Part shown: positions 1-8,068 of the stretch, piece by piece
Layout: each line of letters begins with the position of its first letter
Position numbering within the stretch: the stretch's first letter is position 1
Assembly (NCBI GenBank): GCA_937901745.1
Contig: CALGSZ010000032.1
Coordinates: forward strand, 62,001 to 126,000
Origin: an uncultured Chloroflexota bacterium
GTDB lineage: Bacteria > Chloroflexota > Chloroflexia > Thermomicrobiales > UBA6265
DNA length: 64,000 nt
Direction: 5' to 3'
Program-made: the position numbers and the translations under genes
The notes under the pieces: model-generated
The model's input: the letters and a program-made list of their open reading frames with translations, nothing else
Databases searched by the model: none
What the model was told of the DNA's origin: nothing

Positions 1-313
1 GTTCCAACCATCGTCCAAATTGCACGGGTAAAGCATCCCGCCGGCGGTTGTCTGCCTATCTCATACGGGCGCCGCTCGATCACGACGCGCGTCCCGCGTG
101 AAAGTGAATCGTGTAAGAACGGTTTCCTCGGTAAGGCGATCGGTGGTCATCGACCGTGAATCGCGTTACGCTACGCTGTTGCGGCGCGGGCGGCCGAACG
201 CCGCGGAACGAAAGGAGGGAAGAGCAGGAATAGTGACGGCGCTCAATATTCGAGAGCGCCGATGTGGACGTCACCTGACGCCCACCGAAGCGTTGAAAGG
301 AAGGCGATAGATC
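1..313. other. Gene-poor leading segment
   Basis: No recognisable gene was found here. Short open frames exist on both strands but their translations are Arg/Ala-rich, without family resemblance or SD. The last bases hold the SD (AAGGAAGG, ending near 304) of the gene starting at 314. No convincing -35/-10 pair was seen. Confidence 0.5.
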
Positions 314-1561
314 ATGGTTGGCGACCCGTTTGCTCTTTGCCGGGGACTCTTCGCATCTCGCATCAATCGCCGTTCCCTGCTCGTACGAAGCGCTGGCGCG
401 GGCGCGCTCCTCGCCAGCAGTGGCGCCCTCGCTCGATATGCGGCGGCGCAGGAAGGCACCCCCGGCGCAGTTCAGATCCCGCCCGGTTGCACCCTCGTAG
501 CCGAGAATCTCATCAACCCCCGCTATCTCGCCGTCGCTTCCGACGGCAGCATCTATGTCACCGAAGCAGGTACCGGCGGCGATGAGGAGCTCGTTCTTCC
601 TATCGTCGAGCCAGGCGCTTCCCCAACAAGCGGGACGCCCGAGGCCCGGCCAGCAGGCAATCGCGGCCTGACCGGCCAGGTGAGCCGAATCGCTCCGGAC
701 GGCACAACGGAAGTCGTCGTTTCCGGTTTGCCCTCGTACTCGGTCGAGGAGCCGGTCGGACCGGCCGGCATCACCATCGCCGACGATGGCACGATCTGGA
801 TGGCCGTCGGTGGACCTGGGCCAGCCACTCCGTTCGTCGACCCGCTGCCGAACGAGAACTCGGTCGTCTCGGTCGACCCGGCGACGGGCACCGTGACGAG
901 CGTTGCCGATATCGGCGCCTATGAGAAAGCGAACAATCCGCACCCGGCGTCGATCGACTCGAATCTCTACGGCATCGCGGTCGGACCGGATGGCATGATC
1001 TACGTCGCCGATGCAGGTGGGAATACGGTCTACAAGGTCGACCCGGCGAGCGGATCGCTCGAGGTCGTCGCGGTGATCGAGGATATCCCACTCCCGGAGG
1101 GCGCGATGGGTCCGCCGATGCTGGAACCGGTGCCGACGAGCATCGCTCCGATCCCGGAGGGTGGTCTGTACGTCGGCCTGCTCAGCGGCGGTCCGTTCCC
1201 GCCGGGCGCGGCGAAGATCCTTCAGATTTCAGCGGACGGCACGGCCACCGATGCCGTGACCGGACTGACCATGGTAGTCGACGTCAAGATCGGACCGGAC
1301 GGCAACCTCTACGCCAGCCAGATCTCGCTGAACCTGCTGAGCGCGCCGCCGGAGCCCGGCAACGTCGTGCGGATCAACGCCGACGGCTCGCAGGAAGTCG
1401 TCGTTGAGGGCCTGCCGCTTCCGAACGGGATCGATTTCGACGCGGAGGGCAACCTCTACATCGTCGCCAACGCCGTGAGCTTTGGCCCGCCAACTGGAAT
1501 GGTCCTGCGATGCGACGGCGTGGCAGCGCCGGGAGGCATGTCCGGAACGCCCACTGCCTAG
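314..1561 (+). CDS. ScyD/ScyE-like exported beta-propeller protein
   Basis: 415-aa secreted protein of the ScyD/ScyE (NHL-type beta-propeller) kind. The N-terminus has a Tat-like signal (RINRRSLLVRS then a hydrophobic Ala/Gly/Leu stretch, cleavage near ARYAAAQ at about residue 45). The body carries repeated propeller blades with motifs such as ASDGSIYVTEAG, GPDGMIYVADAGGNTVYKVDP, GPDGNLYASQ and DAEGNLYIVANA. In cyanobacteria ScyD and ScyE lie in scytonemin clusters, but this subfamily is widespread and no other scytonemin gene is present, so the role here is unknown. The start is the ATG preceded by AAGGAAGG with about 9 nt spacing. It is convergent with the next gene and ends before a bidirectional terminator. 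Confidence 0.85.
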   Translation: MVGDPFALCRGLFASRINRRSLLVRSAGAGALLASSGALARYAAAQEGTPGAVQIPPGCTLVAENLINPRYLAVASDGSIYVTEAGTGGDEELVLPIVEPGASPTSGTPEARPAGNRGLTGQVSRIAPDGTTEVVVSGLPSYSVEEPVGPAGITIADDGTIWMAVGGPGPATPFVDPLPNENSVVSVDPATGTVTSVADIGAYEKANNPHPASIDSNLYGIAVGPDGMIYVADAGGNTVYKVDPASGSLEVVAVIEDIPLPEGAMGPPMLEPVPTSIAPIPEGGLYVGLLSGGPFPPGAAKILQISADGTATDAVTGLTMVVDVKIGPDGNLYASQISLNLLSAPPEPGNVVRINADGSQEVVVEGLPLPNGIDFDAEGNLYIVANAVSFGPPTGMVLRCDGVAAPGGMSGTPTA

Positions 1562-1595
1562 CTCCTAGGCGAGAAAAACGAGCGCAAGAAAAACG

Positions 1596-1627
1596 ATCCG
1601 GCGCCAGGTCTCCACCTGGCGCCGGAT
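1596..1627. terminator. Bidirectional hairpin terminator
   Basis: Perfect 14-bp inverted repeat (ATCCGGCGCCAGGT, loop CTCC, then its complement) between two convergent genes. On the minus strand it is followed by a T-rich tract (CGTTTTTC, then a second T5 run), so it should work as an intrinsic terminator for the gene ending at 1665. On the plus strand it lies 35 nt after the ScyD-like stop codon. Confidence 0.85.
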
Positions 1628-1664
1628 GCATTGTTGGCTGACCCGAGACTGACGGGATCGTCGG

Positions 1665-2372
1665 TTAGCCGGAGAGTTCCTGCGCTGATTGCTCGGTCAC
1701 AACGAGGGGTTGCGGGCGATAGTACCGGATCGTTTGGCGCTTGATCCAATTTGCCATCGCCTCGCCGGGCACTGTGCCAGGGGGAGCATCGGCTCGCTCT
1801 ACGACACCGCCCCATTCCTCGAGCGTCGCCACCAGCCGGTCTCCAATCAGCACACGCTCCCCGCCCTTGATTCCTACAGGCTCGCCAGCGAGTAGGATCG
1901 GGAGCTTGGCGAGGGGAGCGAGCGGCGGAGACCAACCGGGCACGACTGGGAGGAATCCTCGCACGGCGATAACGCCGGATAGGAGATCCGGCACCGCGGC
2001 AGCGGCCGCCAGCGCCATGATCGCGCCCTGCTCCACGCCAATGAGGAACGGAAGCTCGGCGTCCGGTCCTCCACCCTGCCGGTCGATCTCATCCCAGAGG
2101 AACCGCTCGATCTCGGAAAGCGTGTCCCCGAAGGAGATGGGCGATGGCTGGTCCATCGGTCCGATGAACCAGGTGTAGCCGATGATCTTTCGCCCTTGAT
2201 ATACGCCCTTGAAGGACTCCAGTCCAATGATGCGCCCCGTGGGAGCGGCGGCCAGCCCGTACTCCTTGACGTCTGGAGCGAACTGGTTGTCGTTGTGGAG
2301 CGTGATGATGCGAGGAGAGCCCTGCCCCTCTTGAATGCGAGCGTAAATCAGCTGACTGAGTGGACGATGCAC
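1665..2372 (-). CDS. Alpha/beta-hydrolase-like protein lacking the catalytic triad
   Basis: 235-aa protein resembling the phospholipase/carboxylesterase branch of the alpha/beta-hydrolase fold. The nucleophile elbow, normally G-x-S-x-G, reads GVEQGA (near residue 113), so Ser is replaced by Glu. The usual Asp strand (PVLLIHGxxD) reads LPILLAGEPVGI, and no Gly-His motif is seen near the C-terminus, so all three catalytic residues appear absent. There is no signal peptide. The GTG start has an SD (GGAG) 8 nt upstream. It lies downstream of the exported flavoprotein gene on the same strand, separated by a 34-bp palindrome. It may be a pseudo-enzyme with a binding or scaffold role. The fold assignment is moderate. 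Confidence 0.6.
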   Translation of the reverse strand: MHRPLSQLIYARIQEGQGSPRIITLHNDNQFAPDVKEYGLAAAPTGRIIGLESFKGVYQGRKIIGYTWFIGPMDQPSPISFGDTLSEIERFLWDEIDRQGGGPDAELPFLIGVEQGAIMALAAAAAVPDLLSGVIAVRGFLPVVPGWSPPLAPLAKLPILLAGEPVGIKGGERVLIGDRLVATLEEWGGVVERADAPPGTVPGEAMANWIKRQTIRYYRPQPLVVTEQSAQELSG

Positions 2373-2390
2373 GGCAGAACTCCACGGCGG

Positions 2391-2424
2391 CTCGGCATTC
2401 CGAAGGCGCCTTCGGAATGCCGAG
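2391..2424. repeat. 34-bp perfect palindrome
   Basis: CTCGGCATTCCGAAGGC followed directly by its exact reverse complement. It sits between the stop of the flavoprotein gene (2451) and the SD of the pseudo-hydrolase (2380-2383), both on the minus strand. In RNA it would form a strong hairpin ending about 7 nt before the SD. No U-tract follows, so it is more likely an attenuator, mRNA stabiliser or protein-binding site than a simple terminator. Confidence 0.8.
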
Positions 2425-2450
2425 CGCTTATGACTTGACCAGGCTCCTGA

Positions 2451-4289
2451 CTAATCGACGCTCTTCTCAGCCGACTGAGCGGCGTGCTTGCCGGCGGTGT
2501 AACCCCAGACGGTCCCGTTACCGATGGTGGCGCCACCACCCCAGTACGCATTCACGCTCGGGTTGGCGATGCAGTTGCCGGCGCCATAGAGTCCCTCGAT
2601 CGGGGTGCCGTCCCAGCGCACGATCTGCGCGTTGGTATTGATGACCGGACCGCCATTCGTGTCGACCGCCGAGGCCGTGACGATGAACGCGTAGTACGGC
2701 CCCGTGTCGCTGAGCGGATACATCGCGACGTTCGGCTGATCCGGCGACGGATACTCGGTCAGCGTCTTGGTCTGGCTCGTCGGGCCATACGGGATCGTGA
2801 CGTCGTAGCGGAGCGAGCCGCGCTCGAAGTCGAGGTCCTGGCCGGTGCGAGCGTACTCGTTGAACTTCGCGACCTCCTCCAGGAGGTTCTGCTTGAAGTT
2901 CGGATCCAGCTTGAGGTTGCCGGTGTACTCCGCAAGGCTCTCCACCCGCTCGGCGATCGCATCGGCAAGCTCTTCGAGCGTCTCTCCCATGATGATGTAC
3001 GGCGTGGTCGTGGGATCCGCCGGGATCGGGAAGCTGCCGCCCCAGTTGTCCTGGAGGCGCTGATCGTAGATGTAGAACGCGAGGCGGTTCGTCCAGTCGC
3101 CCCAGTTGGGATCCCAGTAGAGGTGTGCCATCGGGCGGTCCTGGTAGTTCCGCTTTTCATTAACAAATCGGCGACCCTTCTTGTTGACAATCAGGAAGGA
3201 GTCGCCGTTCAGGAACCACATACAGTTGTAAGCTTCCGCGCTGGAGATGACTTGCTCGAAGATGCCCTGGTTCCGCCATACGTTGTGGAGATTTCCGAGC
3301 TTGGCGCCCAGAGAGGCGGCGATCCGGAGCAGGTCGCCCTCGTTGGTCGGGGCCGAACAACCGCCGTAGTACGGGAACGGCATGAGGTGGTGCATCATGT
3401 CGCGGTTCCGGGCGAAACCACCGGTGCCGAAGATGACACCCTTGCGCGCCCGCACGGCGATTCGGCGCTCAGCCACCGGCGTGCTCTCTGCCTCCGGAGT
3501 GGCGGCAGCCGCGGGATCGGTGATGACGACCTCAACGCCGATCACTTCGCCCTTCGAGTTGACGATGACCTGATCGACCCGGTGATTGAGGTAGATGTCG
3601 ATGCCATTATTCTGCGCCCACGCCGTGTAGCCGTCGATCATGTCCTTGCCGCGGCCAACGCCGCCCTCGGCATTGGTCGGGTGGAGCGTGCGATGCGTCG
3701 GCTGCACGTCCTCCTCGTACATTTCCATGTAGTCGATCTGGACCTGGTCGAAGTGCGGGCCGAAGCCTTGGCCGTAGATCCACTTGATGGCGCCTTGCTC
3801 TTCGAGGAAGGAAGCAGCCTCGCCGGCGGTGTCGTAGTACGTCGTAAAGAGCGCGTAGTCTTCGTCGGTCAGACCATACTGAGGATCGTTCGGGTTATAG
3901 AGGGCCGGATACGAGTAGCGCGTCATGTACTTCAGCGCGTCCTCGCGCGGATCCGCGATCCCATCACGCTGCATGAGGTGGTTGTTCGGGAGCCAGGCGC
4001 CACCACCGGAGACGAGCGTCGTTCCACCGAGGTAGGTGCCCTTCTCGTACATCACCACCGAGGCGCCATGCGCCCGAGCGGTGATTGCGGCAGCGAAGGC
4101 CGCGCCGCCGGAGCCCGCGACAACGACATCGTACTCAGCATCCCACGCCTGCTGAGCGGCCGCGCGCGAGGCGGCGAACGGTACCGAACCGACCGTGGCG
4201 GTAGCCGCCATCGCGGCGCCTACGCCACTCGCCTTCAGGAATCCCCGGCGGGATACGCGAAGCCGAGGATCAGCCTTGAACGACGGCAT
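2451..4289 (-). CDS. Tat-exported FAD-dependent fumarate-reductase/ketosteroid-dehydrogenase-type flavoprotein
   Basis: 612-aa flavoprotein of the FAD_binding_2 superfamily (fumarate reductase flavoprotein, 3-ketosteroid dehydrogenase, urocanate reductase). The Tat signal is SRRGFLKASG plus an Ala-rich hydrophobic region ending near SRAAAQ. The Rossmann FAD motif VVVAGSGGAAFAA follows directly after the signal. The C-terminal FAD motif GLYGAGNC...GNGTVWGYTAGKHAAQ is intact. The start is the ATG at 4289, preceded by GGAGGAG, rather than an upstream in-frame codon that lacks an SD. Substrate is unknown; a secreted ene-reductase or dehydrogenase role is expected. It is divergent from a MarR gene with a palindromic site between them, which suggests ligand-responsive control. 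Confidence 0.85.
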   Translation of the reverse strand: MPSFKADPRLRVSRRGFLKASGVGAAMAATATVGSVPFAASRAAAQQAWDAEYDVVVAGSGGAAFAAAITARAHGASVVMYEKGTYLGGTTLVSGGGAWLPNNHLMQRDGIADPREDALKYMTRYSYPALYNPNDPQYGLTDEDYALFTTYYDTAGEAASFLEEQGAIKWIYGQGFGPHFDQVQIDYMEMYEEDVQPTHRTLHPTNAEGGVGRGKDMIDGYTAWAQNNGIDIYLNHRVDQVIVNSKGEVIGVEVVITDPAAAATPEAESTPVAERRIAVRARKGVIFGTGGFARNRDMMHHLMPFPYYGGCSAPTNEGDLLRIAASLGAKLGNLHNVWRNQGIFEQVISSAEAYNCMWFLNGDSFLIVNKKGRRFVNEKRNYQDRPMAHLYWDPNWGDWTNRLAFYIYDQRLQDNWGGSFPIPADPTTTPYIIMGETLEELADAIAERVESLAEYTGNLKLDPNFKQNLLEEVAKFNEYARTGQDLDFERGSLRYDVTIPYGPTSQTKTLTEYPSPDQPNVAMYPLSDTGPYYAFIVTASAVDTNGGPVINTNAQIVRWDGTPIEGLYGAGNCIANPSVNAYWGGGATIGNGTVWGYTAGKHAAQSAEKSVD

Positions 4290-4462
4290 TGATAACTCCT
4301 CCAAAATTGACCAACGGAATCCCAAATCCCCTCCCAAAATTCCGGCTATCGCGCGAGCGCAACCACCTCCTTTCCCGCGCGGGCGCGCGCCGAAACCGTG
4401 CTGCGCCCGCCGGCGAGCACAGATTCGCAGGACCACTTGGGTCGATAAGTCGGGGAATATCC

Positions 4463-4475
4463 TACACCAGGTGTA
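4463..4475. promoter_or_regulatory. Candidate MarR operator
   Basis: Perfect inverted repeat TACACC-A-GGTGTA in the 294-bp divergent gap between the flavoprotein gene and the marR-type gene. MarR proteins typically bind palindromes of this size near their own promoter. The operator role is inferred. Confidence 0.5.
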
Positions 4476-4583
4476 CCAAACGTCAAGCGAATTTTGTCAT
4501 GACTGCTGCATTCGGACCGAGTAGACTGGGCGACTTAGCGACAGATACATATCCGCCCGGGTCAATGAGGAGGCGCCATTCAC

Positions 4584-5120
4584 ATGGCAGACACCAAGCG
4601 ATCGCATGTCGCCTACAAGATCATGACAGCCCTGCCGAAGTTCGGTCTTTGGGCAACGTCGGCCCGAGACTTCGAAACGCCATATGGTCGCGTTGGCTTC
4701 CGGCAGGCCGCGATTCTTTGGCAACTCCGCTCGGGACGCTTTGCACGAGAGGGTACGTCGCCGACCAAGCTTGCGGAGAGCTTCCTGGTGCAACCGAGCG
4801 TCATCACGGGAGCACTCGCGAAGCTCGAGGCAAACGGGCTCATCACCCGAACCGTTTCCGCATTGGACGCTCGCCAGTCGCTCATCAAGATCACCGAGAA
4901 AGGCCGACAGCTCAGCGAGCACGTCGAAGGCTTCTACCTGACAGAGATCGGCGATCTCATCAAGGATCTGGACGAAAACCAGTTCGAGGAGCTGGAGCGG
5001 AGCCTGGAGACGCTCGACCGGATCGGCGATCAGCTCTTGCGGCGGCGAGTCGAGAAGTTGACTCGGCGCGGCATGTCCAACACGAAGCGGAACCTATCCG
5101 GCGTAAGGTCCACCGACTGA
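4584..5120 (+). CDS. MarR-family transcriptional regulator
   Basis: 178-aa winged-helix regulator. The recognition region reads TSPTKLAESFLVQPSVITGALAKLE..., cut here as TKLAESFLVQPSVITGALAK, followed by the wing GLITRTVSALDARQSLIKIT, both classic for MarR. Helical termini give the dimerisation surface. The ATG has GGAGG about 10 nt upstream. It is transcribed away from the exported flavoprotein, so the flavoprotein and its downstream gene are the likely targets. The ligand is unknown. Confidence 0.88.
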   Translation: MADTKRSHVAYKIMTALPKFGLWATSARDFETPYGRVGFRQAAILWQLRSGRFAREGTSPTKLAESFLVQPSVITGALAKLEANGLITRTVSALDARQSLIKITEKGRQLSEHVEGFYLTEIGDLIKDLDENQFEELERSLETLDRIGDQLLRRRVEKLTRRGMSNTKRNLSGVRSTD

Positions 5121-5208
5121 AGCCGGCTGCAGCAAGCTGGAAAAGCGAAACAGGACGGGCCAGCGTGACCCGCCCCAGTGGTCGTGTGCCGCGTGGAAAC
5201 GTCTCCGG

Positions 5209-7302
5209 TTAGCGGAATCCGCGCCCGCCTCCGCCGGACGAGCCGCCGCTGAACCCGCCACCGCCAAAGCCACCGCCTCCGCCGCCCCAGCCGCCGCCGC
5301 CGCCGCCGCCCCAGCCGCCGCCTCCGCCGCCGCCGAAGCCGCTGAACGCGCGCGCCGCGCTCTCGAGCATGTCGAGCAGGCTGTCGCTCGAGCGCTGAAG
5401 CGTCCGGCCGGCGCGGTCGCTCGCCTCTTGCATGCTCGGAACGTCGAGGTCGAAGTCTCCGCCTTCGCCGCTTGGCGCGCCGTGAGACTCGCCTCCGGGT
5501 ACGAAGACCGTCGTTCCGCCGCCGGTCCGCATCGTCCGGCGCGGATAGCGAACCGGGCCGAACGGATCGCCAAAGACGACCACCGGCCCATCACCCCACC
5601 AGGAGGGCAGCGGAGCATCGACGCTGGCGAACTTCTGGACCCAAGAACGCTCCAAGCCGAATGCGACGGCGTACGGAAGGTATTTCTCGAAGATTTGCCG
5701 GCTCTCTTCGACCTTTTCGTACTTCTCGATATCACTCAGGTACTTGCGGAACGCGCGCCATTTCGCGGCAGCCTCCGCGCCCTCGAGCGTCTTGCGCGGC
5801 ATGGCCGAGCTCATCAGCAGGAGCATCAAACCAATCGCGGCGACGGCCGCCACCGCGAACCAGTAGAACGCGGCGCCCCCGGCGATGCCGCCGCCGAGGC
5901 AGCCAGCCAGGATAACGACGACCATCACGACGATGCCCGCCGTCCGCCAGGCGGAGCGGGTGGCCTCGGGCGATCGTGGGAAATAGCCTCGCTTGACGAG
6001 CTCGTCGTAGAGCAGCTCTTTGATGCGCGGCGTCGCCGAGGTGAAACGCGCTTTGACCTCGATGAGCTTGACGGTCTTCCCCTCTTCCAGCGTGCCGGGG
6101 AAGATCGCCTTCAGCAATTCAGCTTCGAACGGCGCGAGCGTCGCGTTCGGCTGGACCACGGTGATTTCGAAATCGCGGCTGCCACGTCTCCCTTGCGTCT
6201 CATTCATCCGGATGACGCCGCGATGCGCGAGATCGACGACCGTCGCAAGGACGTCATGCTCGTTCGCCACCTCGTCAACGAGCGCGCCGGCAACGCCAGG
6301 CGGCAAGTCGTCCGGCGGAGCGGGCAGGAACTCGGCGACGGCTCCGACATGGGGATCGCGGCCACGGGTATACCACAGGCCATACAAGCCGACTCCGCCC
6401 CCGGCAAGAACCAGGAGCCCGATGCCGAGGAAGATGGCGTTCAGAAGGTTGCGCCGGTCGGCGGCCTCTTCTTCTCGGCGGCGCTCGTCATCATCCCGCT
6501 GCTGCCAGCTCGGCGGCTGCGCGTCCGCGATCGGCGGGACTTGCAAGCGAACGAGGAATTCGTCCCCTTCGTCGAGGTTCGAGCGCTCCCAGCGCCAAGT
6601 CTGACCGTCGGTCGTGTGCTCCTCGGGAGGCTCCTCGCCCGACTCGCCGACCCGCAGCTGCGGCGCGTCCAGGTCCACCGGCCGCGGCAGGACGATAGTG
6701 ACCGATGCTTCCCGCACGGGAGCGACGTCGGTCACCTCCTCGCTGATCGCTGTCCACCAGATCTGCTGATTCGATTGCTCCGGATCGTCGTAGGTGTAGA
6801 CGCGCAACGCCCCGTAGACATCGTAGGAAAGCTGGAAGATGCGGGTTTCGTTTCTCGCGCTCTCGAATGCCCACTCAATGAGAAGCTCAGACGAGCTTTC
6901 CTCGACAGTGAAGGTGCCCGGATCCTCATCCCACCCGTTCCGGGCAACCAGCCGGTAATTGATCGTCCCGTCGGGCGAGAACTCCTGGATGCGGATCGAC
7001 TCGATCGGGATGTCGTCAATGCGCGCGAGTGGAATGGTCGCGAAGCCGACGGAGAATGGCCCACCCCGGAATTCGATCTCCTGCCGCTCGACCACGTGGT
7101 AGGAGCCGTCTTCGCGCACCTCGAGCGTGACATCGTACCGGCCCCAAACGACCGACCGGTCTCCCTGCGCTCCGGCTGGCTCGCCGCCGGCCACCAACGC
7201 GAAGCTGGCGACGAGGACCGCGATGGCGAGCACGGCAATGAGCCGAATCGTTCGCGGCGCAAAGTTGAGAGGGGTAAAGGTCTCGATCCGAGGTGAGCGC
7301 AT
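5209..7302 (-). CDS. DUF2207 membrane protein with Gly-rich tail
   Basis: 697-aa DUF2207 family protein. An N-terminal signal/TM segment (LIAVLAIAVLVASFALVAGG) precedes an extracellular beta-rich domain (RYDVTLEVREDGSYHVVERQ is the family hallmark), a TM helix near residue 310 (NAIFLGIGLLVLAGGGVGLY), a cytoplasmic domain, two adjacent TM segments near residue 490-530, and a C-terminal run of Gly with periodic Trp/Phe. The family is widespread, with no assigned reaction. The start could be 7302 or an in-frame ATG at 7356; neither has a strong SD, and 7302 places the signal peptide closer to the N-terminus. Confidence 0.85.
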   Translation of the reverse strand: MRSPRIETFTPLNFAPRTIRLIAVLAIAVLVASFALVAGGEPAGAQGDRSVVWGRYDVTLEVREDGSYHVVERQEIEFRGGPFSVGFATIPLARIDDIPIESIRIQEFSPDGTINYRLVARNGWDEDPGTFTVEESSSELLIEWAFESARNETRIFQLSYDVYGALRVYTYDDPEQSNQQIWWTAISEEVTDVAPVREASVTIVLPRPVDLDAPQLRVGESGEEPPEEHTTDGQTWRWERSNLDEGDEFLVRLQVPPIADAQPPSWQQRDDDERRREEEAADRRNLLNAIFLGIGLLVLAGGGVGLYGLWYTRGRDPHVGAVAEFLPAPPDDLPPGVAGALVDEVANEHDVLATVVDLAHRGVIRMNETQGRRGSRDFEITVVQPNATLAPFEAELLKAIFPGTLEEGKTVKLIEVKARFTSATPRIKELLYDELVKRGYFPRSPEATRSAWRTAGIVVMVVVILAGCLGGGIAGGAAFYWFAVAAVAAIGLMLLLMSSAMPRKTLEGAEAAAKWRAFRKYLSDIEKYEKVEESRQIFEKYLPYAVAFGLERSWVQKFASVDAPLPSWWGDGPVVVFGDPFGPVRYPRRTMRTGGGTTVFVPGGESHGAPSGEGGDFDLDVPSMQEASDRAGRTLQRSSDSLLDMLESAARAFSGFGGGGGGGWGGGGGGGWGGGGGGFGGGGFSGGSSGGGGRGFR

Positions 7303-7498
7303 GGCAATCCAATCAACTGGTCGCGCCGCTCGATCGGGGGTTGACTCGCGGCGCATCCTCGCTATCTGCGCATGAAAGGCAACGCCGGATCGCCAAGTAG
7401 CCGGCCCGACGCGATCCAGCTTTGTCTGTCTCGCATTATCCCACGCCGCGCGTCCGGGCCGTCGGGAGCGGAGCGCGACGGTATGCTACGCTTCCAGC

Positions 7499-7966
7499 AT
7501 GAACGCGCGTCTGCCCTCGGCAAATGGCCACCCACTCACTTTGCAACGAGCGCTCGATGTCCTCACCGAGCACGGATACCGCCTCACCTCACCGCGCCGG
7601 ACGGTGGTCGAGGCAGTGCTGAGACACAGCCGGCCCTTCACCGCCGAGCAGCTGGTGGCGGAGCTTCCGGCAATTGGCAGGGCAACAGTCTATCGAACGC
7701 TCGAAATCCTGGCGTCCGTTGATCTTCTGACGCGTTTGCTGCAACCCGACGGACATCCGGCGTACGTCGTCGGGCAGCCCGGGCACCGGCATCATCTCGT
7801 CTGCTCCGCGTGCGGCGTCGTCGTTGCCTTCACCCGCTGCCCGGTCGAGGACCTGGTGCGGGAGCTTACGCGCGACACCGAATTCGCGATCCACGGTCAC
7901 CATCTCGAAGTCTTCGGACTCTGCCCGACCTGCCAGAGCACGACACATCTCACCCCGCCTAATTGA
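7499..7966 (+). CDS. Fur-family metal-responsive repressor (Zur-like by context)
   Basis: 155-aa Fur-family protein. The winged helix covers about residues 15-85 (GYRLTSPRRTVVEAV, FTAEQLVAELP, IGRATVYRTLEIL). The metal/dimerisation half has GHRHHLVCSACG and a second CPTC pair, the structural zinc site of the family, plus the His cluster IHGHHLEV. It sits directly upstream of a zinc-type ABC transporter, so a Zur function is likely, though Fur, Mur or Nur roles cannot be excluded from sequence alone. The stop codon overlaps the -35 of the transporter promoter. Confidence 0.88.
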   Translation: MNARLPSANGHPLTLQRALDVLTEHGYRLTSPRRTVVEAVLRHSRPFTAEQLVAELPAIGRATVYRTLEILASVDLLTRLLQPDGHPAYVVGQPGHRHHLVCSACGVVVAFTRCPVEDLVRELTRDTEFAIHGHHLEVFGLCPTCQSTTHLTPPN

Positions 7967-7992
7967 CACATTGTCTCAGTAAGTGCTACGAT
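7963..7992 (+). promoter_or_regulatory. Promoter of the metal ABC transporter operon with embedded inverted repeat
   Basis: TTGACA (7963-7968), 18-nt spacer, TACGAT (7987-7992). The -35 overlaps the stop codon of the upstream fur-type gene. The element GACA-CAT-TGTC spans the -35 and start of the spacer and could be the repressor half-sites. The promoter call rests on consensus match; the operator is inferred. Confidence 0.6.
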
Positions 7993-8068
7993 CCGGGCCG
8001 GTCAGGCGGCTCCGAGCCAGCGTTTGGCGTTCCGCCAGCGCGAGATCCGCGAGACGAGGGAGAGGATC

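Noticed and set aside
314..1561. Part of a scytonemin biosynthesis cluster
   Set aside because: Only a ScyD/ScyE-like propeller is present; ScyA, ScyB, ScyC and tyrosinase genes are absent.
2484..4292. Long plus-strand open frame (about 600 codons) opposite the flavoprotein gene
   Set aside because: Antisense shadow produced by high GC in third positions; the translation is Arg/Val/Asp-rich with no family features, while the minus strand has full FAD motifs and an SD.
5225..5345. Simple-sequence (GCC/CCG) repeat
   Set aside because: It is the coding sequence of the Gly-rich tail of the DUF2207 protein rather than an independent repeat.
5428..7296. Long plus-strand open frame opposite the DUF2207 gene
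   Set aside because: Same GC-driven antisense effect; the minus-strand reading has signal peptide, TM helices and DUF2207 motifs.
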